Shown in pieces: positions 6,418 to 12,713 of a stretch of 12,713 nt of DNA. This DNA comes from Geobacter sp. (GTDB lineage: Bacteria > Desulfobacterota > Desulfuromonadia > Geobacterales > Pseudopelobacteraceae). The stretch's first letter is position 1, and every line of letters begins with the position of its first letter. The DNA is taken from positions 1 through 12,713 of the forward strand of contig DAIERH010000051.1 of assembly GCA_027346925.1 (NCBI GenBank), read 5' to 3'. The position numbers and the translations under genes are program-made. The notes under the pieces were generated by a model. That model was not told the origin of the DNA, made no database searches, and worked only from the letters and a program-made list of their open reading frames with translations.

Positions 6418-6906
6418 TTGAACCATTTTGACAATCAATTTCTGACGTATGCTGTCGCACTGCACGACTGGATCAATCAGCCGGGCTACGTCACCCTGTT
6501 TCTGCTCAGTTTTTTGGCATCCACCCTGCTCCCAATAGGTTCCGAGTGGCTGCTGATACTGATGCTGACCAAGGGCTACCCCTCTGGTGCCACGGTCGTG
6601 ACCGCCACTGCCGGGAACAGCCTGGGCGCCTTTACCACCTATCTGGTGGGTATCTACGGCGGCCGCTGGCTGATCGAGCGGGTCATGCGCGTCTCGCCCG
6701 AACAGCAGGAGCGCGCCCACGAATACTACCGCCGCTACGGTGCGGTTTCGCTCTTTTTCTCCTGGCTGCCGCTGGTCGGCGACCCGCTCTGCCTGGTGGG
6801 GGGGATGATGCGCATCAATTTCTGGCTCTTTACGATGCTGGTCGTTTCGGGTAAACTGGTGCGCTATGTGGTCACGGCCTGGCTGACCCTGCGGGCCATG
6901 GGGTGA
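6418..6906 (+). CDS. YqaA/DedA-like (SNARE-associated type) inner-membrane protein
   Basis: The 162-residue membrane protein matches the YqaA branch (COG1238) of the DedA/VTT superfamily. The sequence shows ASTLLPIGSEWLLI near residues 34-47, a glycine-rich TAGNSLGAFTTYLVG helix, and the diagnostic FSWLPLVGDPLCLVGGMMR segment near residues 115-133, followed by a last hydrophobic helix. Superfamily members act in lipid translocation and envelope homeostasis; the specific cargo is unknown. The start is TTG at 6418, with GGAAGG (6400-6405) 12 nt upstream, a little far; no better in-frame start is present. The GGDEF gene begins 22 nt after the stop, so the two are probably cotranscribed. Confidence 0.85.
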   Translation: MNHFDNQFLTYAVALHDWINQPGYVTLFLLSFLASTLLPIGSEWLLILMLTKGYPSGATVVTATAGNSLGAFTTYLVGIYGGRWLIERVMRVSPEQQERAHEYYRRYGAVSLFFSWLPLVGDPLCLVGGMMRINFWLFTMLVVSGKLVRYVVTAWLTLRAMG

Positions 6907-6928
6907 AACGGTATATCCGGAGGCAATC

Positions 6929-8020
6929 ATGGAACAGCCACAGAACGCGATCAACTACGGAAGCGGCACGGTACAGCGTTACAAGGGCTACGACCGCATC
7001 ATGGGGAACATCTCCTGGCTGCTGATCGCCCTGGTGGCGCTGGACATGAAACTGATGCCCGCCGACCACGCCAGCATGTTCTTCCTGGCCGCACTGTGCG
7101 TGCTCTTGTTCTTCTACAACCTGAATGCCCGCTACGGCGTCTTCTCCCGGCGTTACAGCCAATTCAAGACCTTTGTGGACCTGATGGTGTTCCTGGCCTT
7201 CATCGTGGCGGTCTGCTGGTATACCGGCCGCATCACCAGCCCCTTCATGTCGCTGATCTACCTGATCCTGATGGCCACCTCCCTGACCCAGGGCAAGCGG
7301 ATCACCTACCTGATGGCCGGCCTGGCGATCTCCTCCTATGTCCTGCTGGCCTCGGAAGAGTTCCGCGAGGTCTATGCCTTTCTCTCCCATATCCTGGAGT
7401 TGTTCCCCTTCATGCTGATCGCCCACCTGGGCGCCATGCTGGCCGGCGAGACCGAGAGCGCACGCAGTGAGGTGGAACGGCTCTCGCTGACCGACGAGGT
7501 GACCGGCCTCAACAACATGCGCAACTTCTTTCTGCTGTCCGACATCCAGGAGAAGCTGGCCAAACGGCACGAGCGCCCCTATGCCATCTGCATGATCGAC
7601 GCGGACGGCCTCAAGAAGATCAACGACCAGTACGGCCACTTCGCCGGCACCGAACTGATCCGCCAGGTGGCCCGGACGATCACCTCCCATATCCGCAGTT
7701 CCGACATCTGCGCCCGCTACGGCGGCGACGAGTTCGTGATCATGTTCAACGAGAACGCCAAGCATGATGTGGCAGTGGCAGTGGAACGGATCGTGACGGC
7801 CATGGCGACCACCCCTTTCCCCTTCGAGAACACCACCCTCTCCACCACCCTCTCGGCCGGCCTGGCCGGGTATCCCGAGGACGGCGACGACGTGCGGACC
7901 GTCATGGCCAACGCCGACGAGGCCATGTACGTCAGCAAGCGTTCCGGCAAAAACCGCCTTACCATCTTTGGCTCCACCATGTACCACAACTCCTTCGGCA
8001 AGCACGGAATGGAGCCCTAA
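6929..8020 (+). CDS. Membrane-anchored GGDEF nucleotide cyclase with altered base-recognition residue
   Basis: The 363-residue protein has about six N-terminal membrane segments (residues 26-170) followed by a cytoplasmic GGDEF domain from about residue 190. The domain looks active: metal-binding DADGLKKIND (224-233), GGDEF at 265-269, and an intact RxxD inhibitory site (RSSD, 256-259) five residues before it. Base-contact Asn232 is kept. In PleD-type cyclases the second guanine contact is Asp344 in GHDIGD; the matching stretch here is GHFAGT, so that residue is Thr241. Geobacter Hypr enzymes that make 3',3'-cGAMP carry Ser at this position. The product could therefore be c-di-GMP, cGAMP or a mixture. 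No separate sensor fold was recognised in the membrane part. GGAGG at 6919-6923 precedes the ATG by 5 nt, and the stop overlaps recD. Confidence 0.9.
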   Translation: MEQPQNAINYGSGTVQRYKGYDRIMGNISWLLIALVALDMKLMPADHASMFFLAALCVLLFFYNLNARYGVFSRRYSQFKTFVDLMVFLAFIVAVCWYTGRITSPFMSLIYLILMATSLTQGKRITYLMAGLAISSYVLLASEEFREVYAFLSHILELFPFMLIAHLGAMLAGETESARSEVERLSLTDEVTGLNNMRNFFLLSDIQEKLAKRHERPYAICMIDADGLKKINDQYGHFAGTELIRQVARTITSHIRSSDICARYGGDEFVIMFNENAKHDVAVAVERIVTAMATTPFPFENTTLSTTLSAGLAGYPEDGDDVRTVMANADEAMYVSKRSGKNRLTIFGSTMYHNSFGKHGMEP

Positions 8021-9831
8021 TGGCGGACGTCGTCCACCTGACTCCCCTCGACCACCACTTTGCCGATTTCATCGCCAGGCTCGACAGTTCCCCCTGCCAG
8101 GAACTCTGGCTGGCGGCGGCACTGGCCAGCGCGGCCACCGGGCGCGGCCATGTCTGCCTCGATCTGGCAACCGCTGCCGAAGGCGAGGTGCAGCCGTCAC
8201 GCCCTGCCGTGCACCCGTTGCGGACGCCGCCGGCAAGGCAGTGGCGCTCTGCCGTGGCCGCCTGCACGACAGTCGGCCGGCCGGGGGATTACACCCCCCT
8301 GGTGCTGGACGATAGCGACAGGCTCTACCTGCACCGTTCCTGGGACCATGAACGGAGTGCGGCTGACAGCCTTCTCTCCCGCTGTGCGCCCGTGCCCGTC
8401 GATGAAACACTCCTGCGGGCCGGACTCGACCGGTATTTCCCGCCCAAAACCGAGGCCCCCGACTGGCAGCGGGTAGCCGCGACGGTCAGCCTCACCAGGC
8501 GTTTCACGGTCATCTCCGGCGGTCCCGGCACCGGCAAGACCGCCACCGTGGCACGGATCCTGGCGCTGTTGCTGGAACAGTCCGGAGAGCATGGGTTGGC
8601 CGTCGCCCTGGCGGCTCCCACCGGCAAGGCCGCCCTGCGCCTGCGCCACTCCATCACGAGGGCAACGGAGCAACTGGGATTGGAAGCCTCCCTCCGGGAG
8701 CGGATGCCGGACCAGGTGCTGACCATCCACCGCCTGCTGGGGGCGATATCCGGCCGGGGCTCGTTCCGCCACGACCGCGCAAACCCGCTCCCCTGCGACC
8801 TGCTGGTGGTGGACGAGGTTTCCATGGTCGATCTGCCGCTCATGGCCCGGCTGCTGGAGGCCCTGAGCCCCGATTGCCGCCTGATCCTCTTGGGCGACCG
8901 GGACCAGTTGGCCTCGGTGGAGGCCGGGGCGGTGCTGGCCGACATCTGCAACCACGGAACACCGCCCCCCTTCTCGGCGGGGTTCCGTCGGCAGGTGGAG
9001 GAGTTGTGCGGCCCGCTACCCGGTGAAACGGCCCCCACGGCCGATCCGCCATCCCCCCTCAGCGACAGCGTGGTCCACCTGAGGACCAGCTACCGTTTCG
9101 GCGCCGACAGCGGCATCGGGATCTTGAGCCGCCTGATCAACGCCGGTCAGGGTGCCGCCTGTCTCGATCTGCTGCAATCCGGGCGCTGCGAGGACCTGGC
9201 CTGGCAGCCGCTGCCGGACGCGGCCGGCTTCGCTGCCGCCTTCAGCAACGCCGTCAGGCGCGGCTACGACGGCTATTCCGACGCCGTGACCCCCCAGGCG
9301 GCCCTGGAGGCGCTGGAGCGTTTCCGCGTGCTTTCGCCCCACCGGGCCGGACCCTGGGGCGTAGACGACCTGAATCGCCTGGCCGAGGCCGCCCTGGGGC
9401 TGCGGCGGGCGGAAGGACTGCCCTGGTGCCGGCTGCAAGCGCTGATGGTGACGACTAACAACTACGAACTGGGGCTCTTTAACGGCGACACCGCCGTGGT
9501 GCTGGACGATCCCGAAAGCGGCCGCCTGGCGGCCTTTTTCCCCGCCCCGGAAGAGGAGGGCAGCCTACGCCGCCTCTCGCCGCTGCGCCTGCCCCCCTGG
9601 GAGCCGGCCCTGGCCCTGACCGTGCACAAGAGCCAGGGTTCGGAGTTCGATCACGTGCTCCTGGTCCTGCCGGACCGCATGTCCGAGACGCTCAGTCGCG
9701 AACTGATCTACACCGCCGTCACCAGGGCGCGCCAGCGGGTGGAGATATGGGGCAGCGCGGAGGTCCTCCGGGCCGCCGTGGAGCGGCGCATCGAGCGCAG
9801 TTCCGGGCTCAGGGACAGGTTGTGGGGATAA
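8020..9831 (+). CDS. recD: RecD-like DNA helicase (exodeoxyribonuclease V alpha subunit type)
   Basis: At 603 residues this matches RecD of RecBCD (608 in E. coli). It begins with the RecD-type DHHFADFIARL segment. Superfamily 1B helicase motifs appear in order: Walker A GGPGTGKT (167-174), a motif Ia-like APTGKAALRL, Walker B VVDEVSM (Asp265, Glu266), motif III GDRDQLASVEAG (from 292), LRTSYRF (motif IV), HKSQGSEFDHVLLVLP (536 on) and YTAVTRARQRV (564 on). RecD is the 5'-to-3' motor of RecBCD in double-strand break repair and degradation of foreign DNA. No recB or recC lies in this window. The ATG overlaps the GGDEF stop in TAATG, with GGAG at 8011-8014, so translation is coupled to the cyclase. 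A solo RecD-family role is possible. Confidence 0.9.
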   Translation: MADVVHLTPLDHHFADFIARLDSSPCQELWLAAALASAATGRGHVCLDLATAAEGEVQPSRPAVHPLRTPPARQWRSAVAACTTVGRPGDYTPLVLDDSDRLYLHRSWDHERSAADSLLSRCAPVPVDETLLRAGLDRYFPPKTEAPDWQRVAATVSLTRRFTVISGGPGTGKTATVARILALLLEQSGEHGLAVALAAPTGKAALRLRHSITRATEQLGLEASLRERMPDQVLTIHRLLGAISGRGSFRHDRANPLPCDLLVVDEVSMVDLPLMARLLEALSPDCRLILLGDRDQLASVEAGAVLADICNHGTPPPFSAGFRRQVEELCGPLPGETAPTADPPSPLSDSVVHLRTSYRFGADSGIGILSRLINAGQGAACLDLLQSGRCEDLAWQPLPDAAGFAAAFSNAVRRGYDGYSDAVTPQAALEALERFRVLSPHRAGPWGVDDLNRLAEAALGLRRAEGLPWCRLQALMVTTNNYELGLFNGDTAVVLDDPESGRLAAFFPAPEEEGSLRRLSPLRLPPWEPALALTVHKSQGSEFDHVLLVLPDRMSETLSRELIYTAVTRARQRVEIWGSAEVLRAAVERRIERSSGLRDRLWG

Positions 9832-9873
9832 CGACGCAGGTTGCCCACATGATCTCCCGCTCCTTCCGAAGCA

Positions 9874-9882
9874 TGGTATACT
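9874..9882 (+). promoter_or_regulatory. Candidate extended -10 promoter for the epimerase gene
   Basis: TGG followed by TATACT (9877-9882) forms an extended -10 element. No good -35 lies 16-18 bp upstream, as is usual for this type. Transcription would start near 9889, about 20 nt before the ATG at 9911. Confidence 0.45.
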
Positions 9883-9910
9883 TTCCCCACTATCCAGCAG
9901 GAGGCACCCC

Positions 9911-10795
9911 ATGAAGATCTTCATCGCCGGAGGAACCGGGTTTGTCGGTGGCCATCTCACCCGCGAACTGCTGAAACAGGGGCATAATCCGCGCCTGCTG
10001 GTCCACAAACGGGGTCCCGGCGACAAAGACGGCGTGGAGCAGGTCGAGGGTGACGTGACCAGGCCGGAGAGCTTTGTTCAGGCCCTGAACGGTTGCGACG
10101 CCGCCATCAACCTGGTGGGGATCATCCGGGAATTCCCCTCACGGGGGATGACCTTCGAGCGGCTGCACGTGCAGGCCACCGCCAACGTGCTGGCTGCCGC
10201 CAAACAGGCCGGGGTCGGGCGCTACCTGCAGATGTCCTCCCTGGGCACGCGCCCCGGTGCGGTCTCCGCTTACCACAAGACCAAGTTTCGGGCAGAGGAA
10301 CTGGTGCGCGAAAGCCCCCTTGACTGGACCATCCTGCGCCCCTCGGTGGTCTACGGCCCCAGGGATACCTTCGTCAACATGCTGTCAGGCCAGCTGCGGC
10401 TGTCGCCGGTCATGCCGGTCATCGGCGATGGCCGCTACCGGCTTCAGCCGATCCACGCCGACGATGTGGCGCGCTGTTTCGCCCTGTCGCTGGAGATGCC
10501 CGAGACCATAGGCCGCTGTTTTGATCTGTGCGGCAACGACCGCCTGAGCTTTGACGAGTTGCTGGACACGGTGGCCGCCGCCATGGGCAAGACCCCGCCG
10601 TTCAAACCCCACGTGCCGCTGGGGCTGATGAAGCTGATCGTTCCGGTCATGCAGCGGTTGCCCCGGTTTCCCCTTACCATGGACCAGTTGCAGATGCTGA
10701 TCGAGGAGAGCATCTGCGACGGCGGATGGAAACAGACCTTTGGCTTTGAACCGCGTGGTTTCAGGGAAGGGATCGGTGAATACCTGGCAGGGTAA
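9911..10795 (+). CDS. NAD(P)-dependent SDR epimerase, complex I NDUFA9-like
   Basis: The 294-residue protein opens with an extended/atypical SDR Rossmann fold: KIFIAGGTGFVGG with the nucleotide-binding glycines at 7-14, then EGDVTRPESF (cofactor region), AAINLVGIIRE, LQMSSLGT and the Tyr-Lys pair in YHKTK (Tyr121, Lys125). The WTILRPSVVYGP segment and the C-terminal part match the NDUFA9/COG0702 group, whose members bind NADPH and may be non-enzymatic or act on sugar or lipid substrates. The substrate is not identified. AGGAGG (9899-9904) lies 6 nt before the ATG. It follows recD by 79 bp with its own candidate promoter, so it may be a separate unit. Confidence 0.88.
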   Translation: MKIFIAGGTGFVGGHLTRELLKQGHNPRLLVHKRGPGDKDGVEQVEGDVTRPESFVQALNGCDAAINLVGIIREFPSRGMTFERLHVQATANVLAAAKQAGVGRYLQMSSLGTRPGAVSAYHKTKFRAEELVRESPLDWTILRPSVVYGPRDTFVNMLSGQLRLSPVMPVIGDGRYRLQPIHADDVARCFALSLEMPETIGRCFDLCGNDRLSFDELLDTVAAAMGKTPPFKPHVPLGLMKLIVPVMQRLPRFPLTMDQLQMLIEESICDGGWKQTFGFEPRGFREGIGEYLAG

Positions 10796-10839
10796 TTCCA
10801 ATTTCACATCGAGGATGGGAGGGGGCAACGTCCCGATGC

Positions 10840-10868
10840 TTGACCGGACCCGGGCTGTATTGTATAAA
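10840..10868 (+). promoter_or_regulatory. Near-consensus sigma-70 promoter for the RlpA-like gene
   Basis: TTGACC (10840-10845, 5 of 6) and TATAAA (10863-10868, 5 of 6) are 17 bp apart. The predicted start near 10875 would leave only about 11 nt of leader, with the Shine-Dalgarno AGGAG (10876-10880) almost at the 5' end. Confidence 0.6.
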
Positions 10869-10885
10869 AACCGGCAGGAGTGTGT

Positions 10886-11374
10886 ATGAATCTGAACTAT
10901 CCAAGCGTACGTTGGGTTGCCGCCTGTGTTCTCCTGCTGCTGACCGCGGCGGTCGCCCGCGGGGATACGGACGAGCCGGCTCACGGGGCGTTACTGAACG
11001 AACTGGCCGCCCCGGCCGCCAGCCCGCTGGAGGAACTGGTCCTGAAAAGCAGCCCACTGAAGGCAATGGAGGGATATGCCTCTTATTACGCCGCCCGCTT
11101 CATCGGGAGGCGGACCACTTCCGGGCACCGCTACCAACCCGAGAAGTTGACCGCCGCCCACCACAGCCTGCCGCTGGGGACGGTGGTGCGTGTGGTCAAC
11201 CCGGCCACCAGGCAGGAGGTCCACGTCACCATCAACGACCGCTGCGCGCCGAAGCGCTTTCCGTTCATCGACCTGTCCCGCGCCGCGGCCAAGAAGATCG
11301 GCCTGTGGGGCAAGGGCAGGATCAGGGTCGTCATCATCCCGCTCCTGGAGGAAACACCGGAAGAACCGGCGTAA
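10886..11374 (+). CDS. Secreted RlpA-like double-psi beta-barrel protein
   Basis: The 162-residue protein has an N-terminal signal peptide (VAACVLLLLTAAVARG, cleavage likely after AVA or nearby; no lipobox) and a DPBB domain from about residue 61: EGYASYYAARFIGRRTTSG, LTAAHHSLPLGTVVRV, INDRCAPKRFPFIDLS. RlpA proteins are lytic transglycosylases acting on peptidoglycan at the septum. In Pseudomonas RlpA the key residues are Glu120, His131 and Asp157. By spacing these correspond here to His81, His92 and Asp118, so the Glu is missing, and the usual DRGP reads DRCAP. There is no SPOR domain. It may be inactive or mechanistically altered. ATG at 10886 follows AGGAG by 5 nt; a GTG at 10880 overlaps that site and is less likely. 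Confidence 0.87.
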   Translation: MNLNYPSVRWVAACVLLLLTAAVARGDTDEPAHGALLNELAAPAASPLEELVLKSSPLKAMEGYASYYAARFIGRRTTSGHRYQPEKLTAAHHSLPLGTVVRVVNPATRQEVHVTINDRCAPKRFPFIDLSRAAAKKIGLWGKGRIRVVIIPLLEETPEEPA

Positions 11375-11386
11375 CACAATATTCTA

Positions 11387-11416
11387 TTGCCCCCTGACAG
11401 CAGACATGGCCATACT
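11387..11416 (+). promoter_or_regulatory. Weak candidate promoter for the NhaA-type gene
   Basis: TTGCCC (11387-11392, 4 of 6) and CATACT (11411-11416, 4 of 6) are separated by 18 bp. Only 59 bp lie between the RlpA-like stop and the first possible antiporter start, so read-through from the upstream gene is equally possible. Confidence 0.25.
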
Positions 11417-11433
11417 ACTGTCATCCTTTTGCC

Positions 11434-12594
11434 TTGGAATTACTCTTGAAAATCCACCTTAACATGCTCCGTGAATTCTCACTCCCACTCATTGCGGGGG
11501 TTTTTGTCGCTCTCTGCTGGGTAAACCTGTCACCGGAAAGCTACCGTCATTTCAACCACGACCCGGTGTTCGGGTTGTTCAGCTTCCATTTCATCACTAA
11601 CGACTTCTTCATGGTCCTGTTTTTCGGCATCGCCGCCGCGGAGATCACGCAGAGTTGCCTCCCCGGCGGTGACCTCCATCCGTTACGCAAGGCGGTCAAC
11701 CCGCTGTTGGCAACAGTAGGGGGCGTTGTCGGGCCTGTTGTTGTCTACCTGACGCTCAATGCCGCAATCGGGGGGTCGCCGTTGCTAAGGGGGTGGGGCA
11801 TTCCCACGGCGACCGACATTGCCCTTGCCTGGCTGGCGGCCCGACTGGTTTTTGGCGGCAAACATCCAGCAATCTCTTTTCTACTGCTCCTGGCCATCGC
11901 CGACGACGCAATCGGTTTGGCCATCATCGCCATCTTTTACTCCGACCCGACCCAACCGAGTGCTCCCCAATGGTTCCTCCTGACTATTCTCGGCATGTGT
12001 GTCGCTTTCCTGCTGCGGCTCTACAAGGTGAACAGCTATTGGCCCTATCTTCTTCTCGGAGGGGCGTTTAGCTGGGCTGGCCTGTTCAATGCCCATGTCC
12101 ACCCGGCCCTGGCTCTGGCGTTCATTGTTCCCTTCCTCCCCCATCCACCTCGCAAAAATAAGCACATATTCGAGGAAGACCCGGGGGACTTGTCGCCTCT
12201 CGCCGATTTTGAGCACGAATGGAAGGTAGTGGTCGATTTTGGGATGTTTATGTTCGGCTTAGCCAACGCAGGGGTGCGGTTCACGTCGATCGGCAACGCT
12301 ACCTGGCTGGTTTTAGCCTCTCTCGTCATCGGAAAGACCGGCGGCATCTTTGTTATGGGCTGGTTAGGGAAAAAGCTTGGCTATCCTCTTCCTGCCAAGG
12401 TGGGAATAAAGGAGTTGCTACTCGTTGGCCTGATTGCAGGGATTGGCTTGACCGTTGCTTTGTTTGTGGCTGGTGAGGCGTTCACTGATCCGGCTATTCA
12501 GGGTGCGGCCAAGATGGGAGCGTTATTCAGTGCTGGTTGCGCAATTGTCGCTATCATCGCAGGAAGGCTGCTGAAAGTGCAACGCATAGCATGA
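11434..12594 (+). CDS. nhaA: NhaA-family Na+/H+ antiporter
   Basis: The 386-residue inner-membrane protein has the NhaA fold signature. PTATDIALAW contains the Thr-Asp pair equivalent to E. coli Thr132/Asp133 (Asp128 here). LLLAIADDAIGLAIIAIFYSD contains the ion-binding aspartates equivalent to Asp163/Asp164 (157 and 158). NAGVRF and IGKTGGIF (Lys301, equivalent to Lys300) follow in the C-terminal half. It should exchange sodium for protons and support pH and salt homeostasis. It is clearly diverged from E. coli NhaA. The start is uncertain: TTG 11434 is the longest form, TTG 11446 and ATG 11464 are alternatives, and none has a strong ribosome site. A/T-ending codons are commoner than in recD or the GGDEF gene, which could reflect a different origin. 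Confidence 0.88.
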   Translation: MELLLKIHLNMLREFSLPLIAGVFVALCWVNLSPESYRHFNHDPVFGLFSFHFITNDFFMVLFFGIAAAEITQSCLPGGDLHPLRKAVNPLLATVGGVVGPVVVYLTLNAAIGGSPLLRGWGIPTATDIALAWLAARLVFGGKHPAISFLLLLAIADDAIGLAIIAIFYSDPTQPSAPQWFLLTILGMCVAFLLRLYKVNSYWPYLLLGGAFSWAGLFNAHVHPALALAFIVPFLPHPPRKNKHIFEEDPGDLSPLADFEHEWKVVVDFGMFMFGLANAGVRFTSIGNATWLVLASLVIGKTGGIFVMGWLGKKLGYPLPAKVGIKELLLVGLIAGIGLTVALFVAGEAFTDPAIQGAAKMGALFSAGCAIVAIIAGRLLKVQRIA

Positions 12595-12600
12595 TTTCTA

Positions 12601-12628
12601 ATTGAGACACATCGTAGATGTAATCAAT
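12601..12628. terminator. Hairpin between convergent NhaA-type and kinase genes; possible terminator
   Basis: ATTGA (12601-12605) pairs with TCAAT (12624-12628), and inside it ACATC (12609-12613) pairs with GATGT (12617-12621) around a GTA loop. A T-rich stretch (TTTTGTTT) starts only about 6 nt downstream on the plus strand. The position just past the antiporter stop fits termination, but the stem is AT-rich and the T-tract is displaced. Confidence 0.35.
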
Positions 12629-12653
12629 ACCACTTTTGTTTCCTTCTCTATTC

Positions 12654-12713
12654 TTACCCCACCACCTCGAACGTCACCGTAAAGGTCGTCCCCCTGTTGC
12701 GCCGGCTTCGCAC
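12654..12713 (-). CDS. C-terminal end of a probable sensor histidine kinase (partial)
   Basis: Nineteen codons and a TAA stop are visible, reading VRSRRNRGTTFTVTFEVVG. The RGTTFTVTFEVV ending resembles the last strand of the HATPase domain of histidine kinases (G-x-T-F-x-V/I-x-F/L-P pattern). It continues beyond the right edge. With so little sequence the identification is tentative, though the open frame and stop position support a genuine gene end. It converges on the NhaA-type gene. Confidence 0.5.
   Translation of the reverse strand: MRSRRNRGTTFTVTFEVVG

Noticed and set aside
6872..8005. Long minus-strand frame opposite the GGDEF gene
   Set aside because: It is an antisense shadow; the plus strand encodes a clear GGDEF protein with ribosome site.
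10800..10838. Possible terminator after the epimerase gene
   Set aside because: Only an imperfect CATCG/CGATG stem with mismatched interior and no T-tract.

Overview
The window reads as chromosomal DNA of a GC-rich deltaproteobacterium, most likely a Geobacter-type member of the Desulfuromonadia. This rests on a multiheme c-type cytochrome lipoprotein, a membrane GGDEF enzyme, a COG1565-type methyltransferase, a WYL regulator and an RlpA-like protein in compact operons. The assignment is by protein style, not by a database match.

Layout. 1-504 (minus) is the N-terminal part of a multiheme cytochrome c lipoprotein that runs off the left edge. 505-1676 holds no convincing gene. It contains an AT-rich island (21% GC over 781-1080) and a 175-bp MITE-like element (1102-1276) with perfect 18-bp terminal inverted repeats and a 5-bp flanking duplication. 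An EamA-type transporter (plus) and a rubrerythrin-like protein (minus) converge on a shared terminator. A two-gene minus-strand operon follows: a MidA/NDUFAF7-like methyltransferase and a HAD phosphatase, driven by a near-consensus promoter whose -35 box overlaps the stop codon of the next minus-strand gene, a WYL-domain regulator. Divergent from the regulator is a tight plus-strand operon: YqaA/DedA-like membrane protein, membrane diguanylate-cyclase-like protein, and RecD helicase. Then come an SDR/NDUFA9-type epimerase, a secreted RlpA-like protein and an NhaA-type antiporter. The right edge holds the last 19 codons of a probable histidine kinase (minus).

Most notable points. (1) The GGDEF protein keeps its catalytic motif and I-site, but the Asp that recognises guanine in diguanylate cyclases is Thr. 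Ser at this position marks the cGAMP-producing 'Hypr' enzymes of Geobacter, so its nucleotide product deserves testing. (2) The regulator/YqaA/GGDEF/RecD block is divergently arranged, with a pair of 13-bp direct repeats in the control region. (3) The MITE is well delimited. (4) The cytochrome has a CX3CH motif among CXXCH sites. (5) The RlpA-like protein lacks the catalytic Glu. I did not find a complete defence system, CRISPR array, rRNA, tRNA or c-di-GMP/cGAMP riboswitch.
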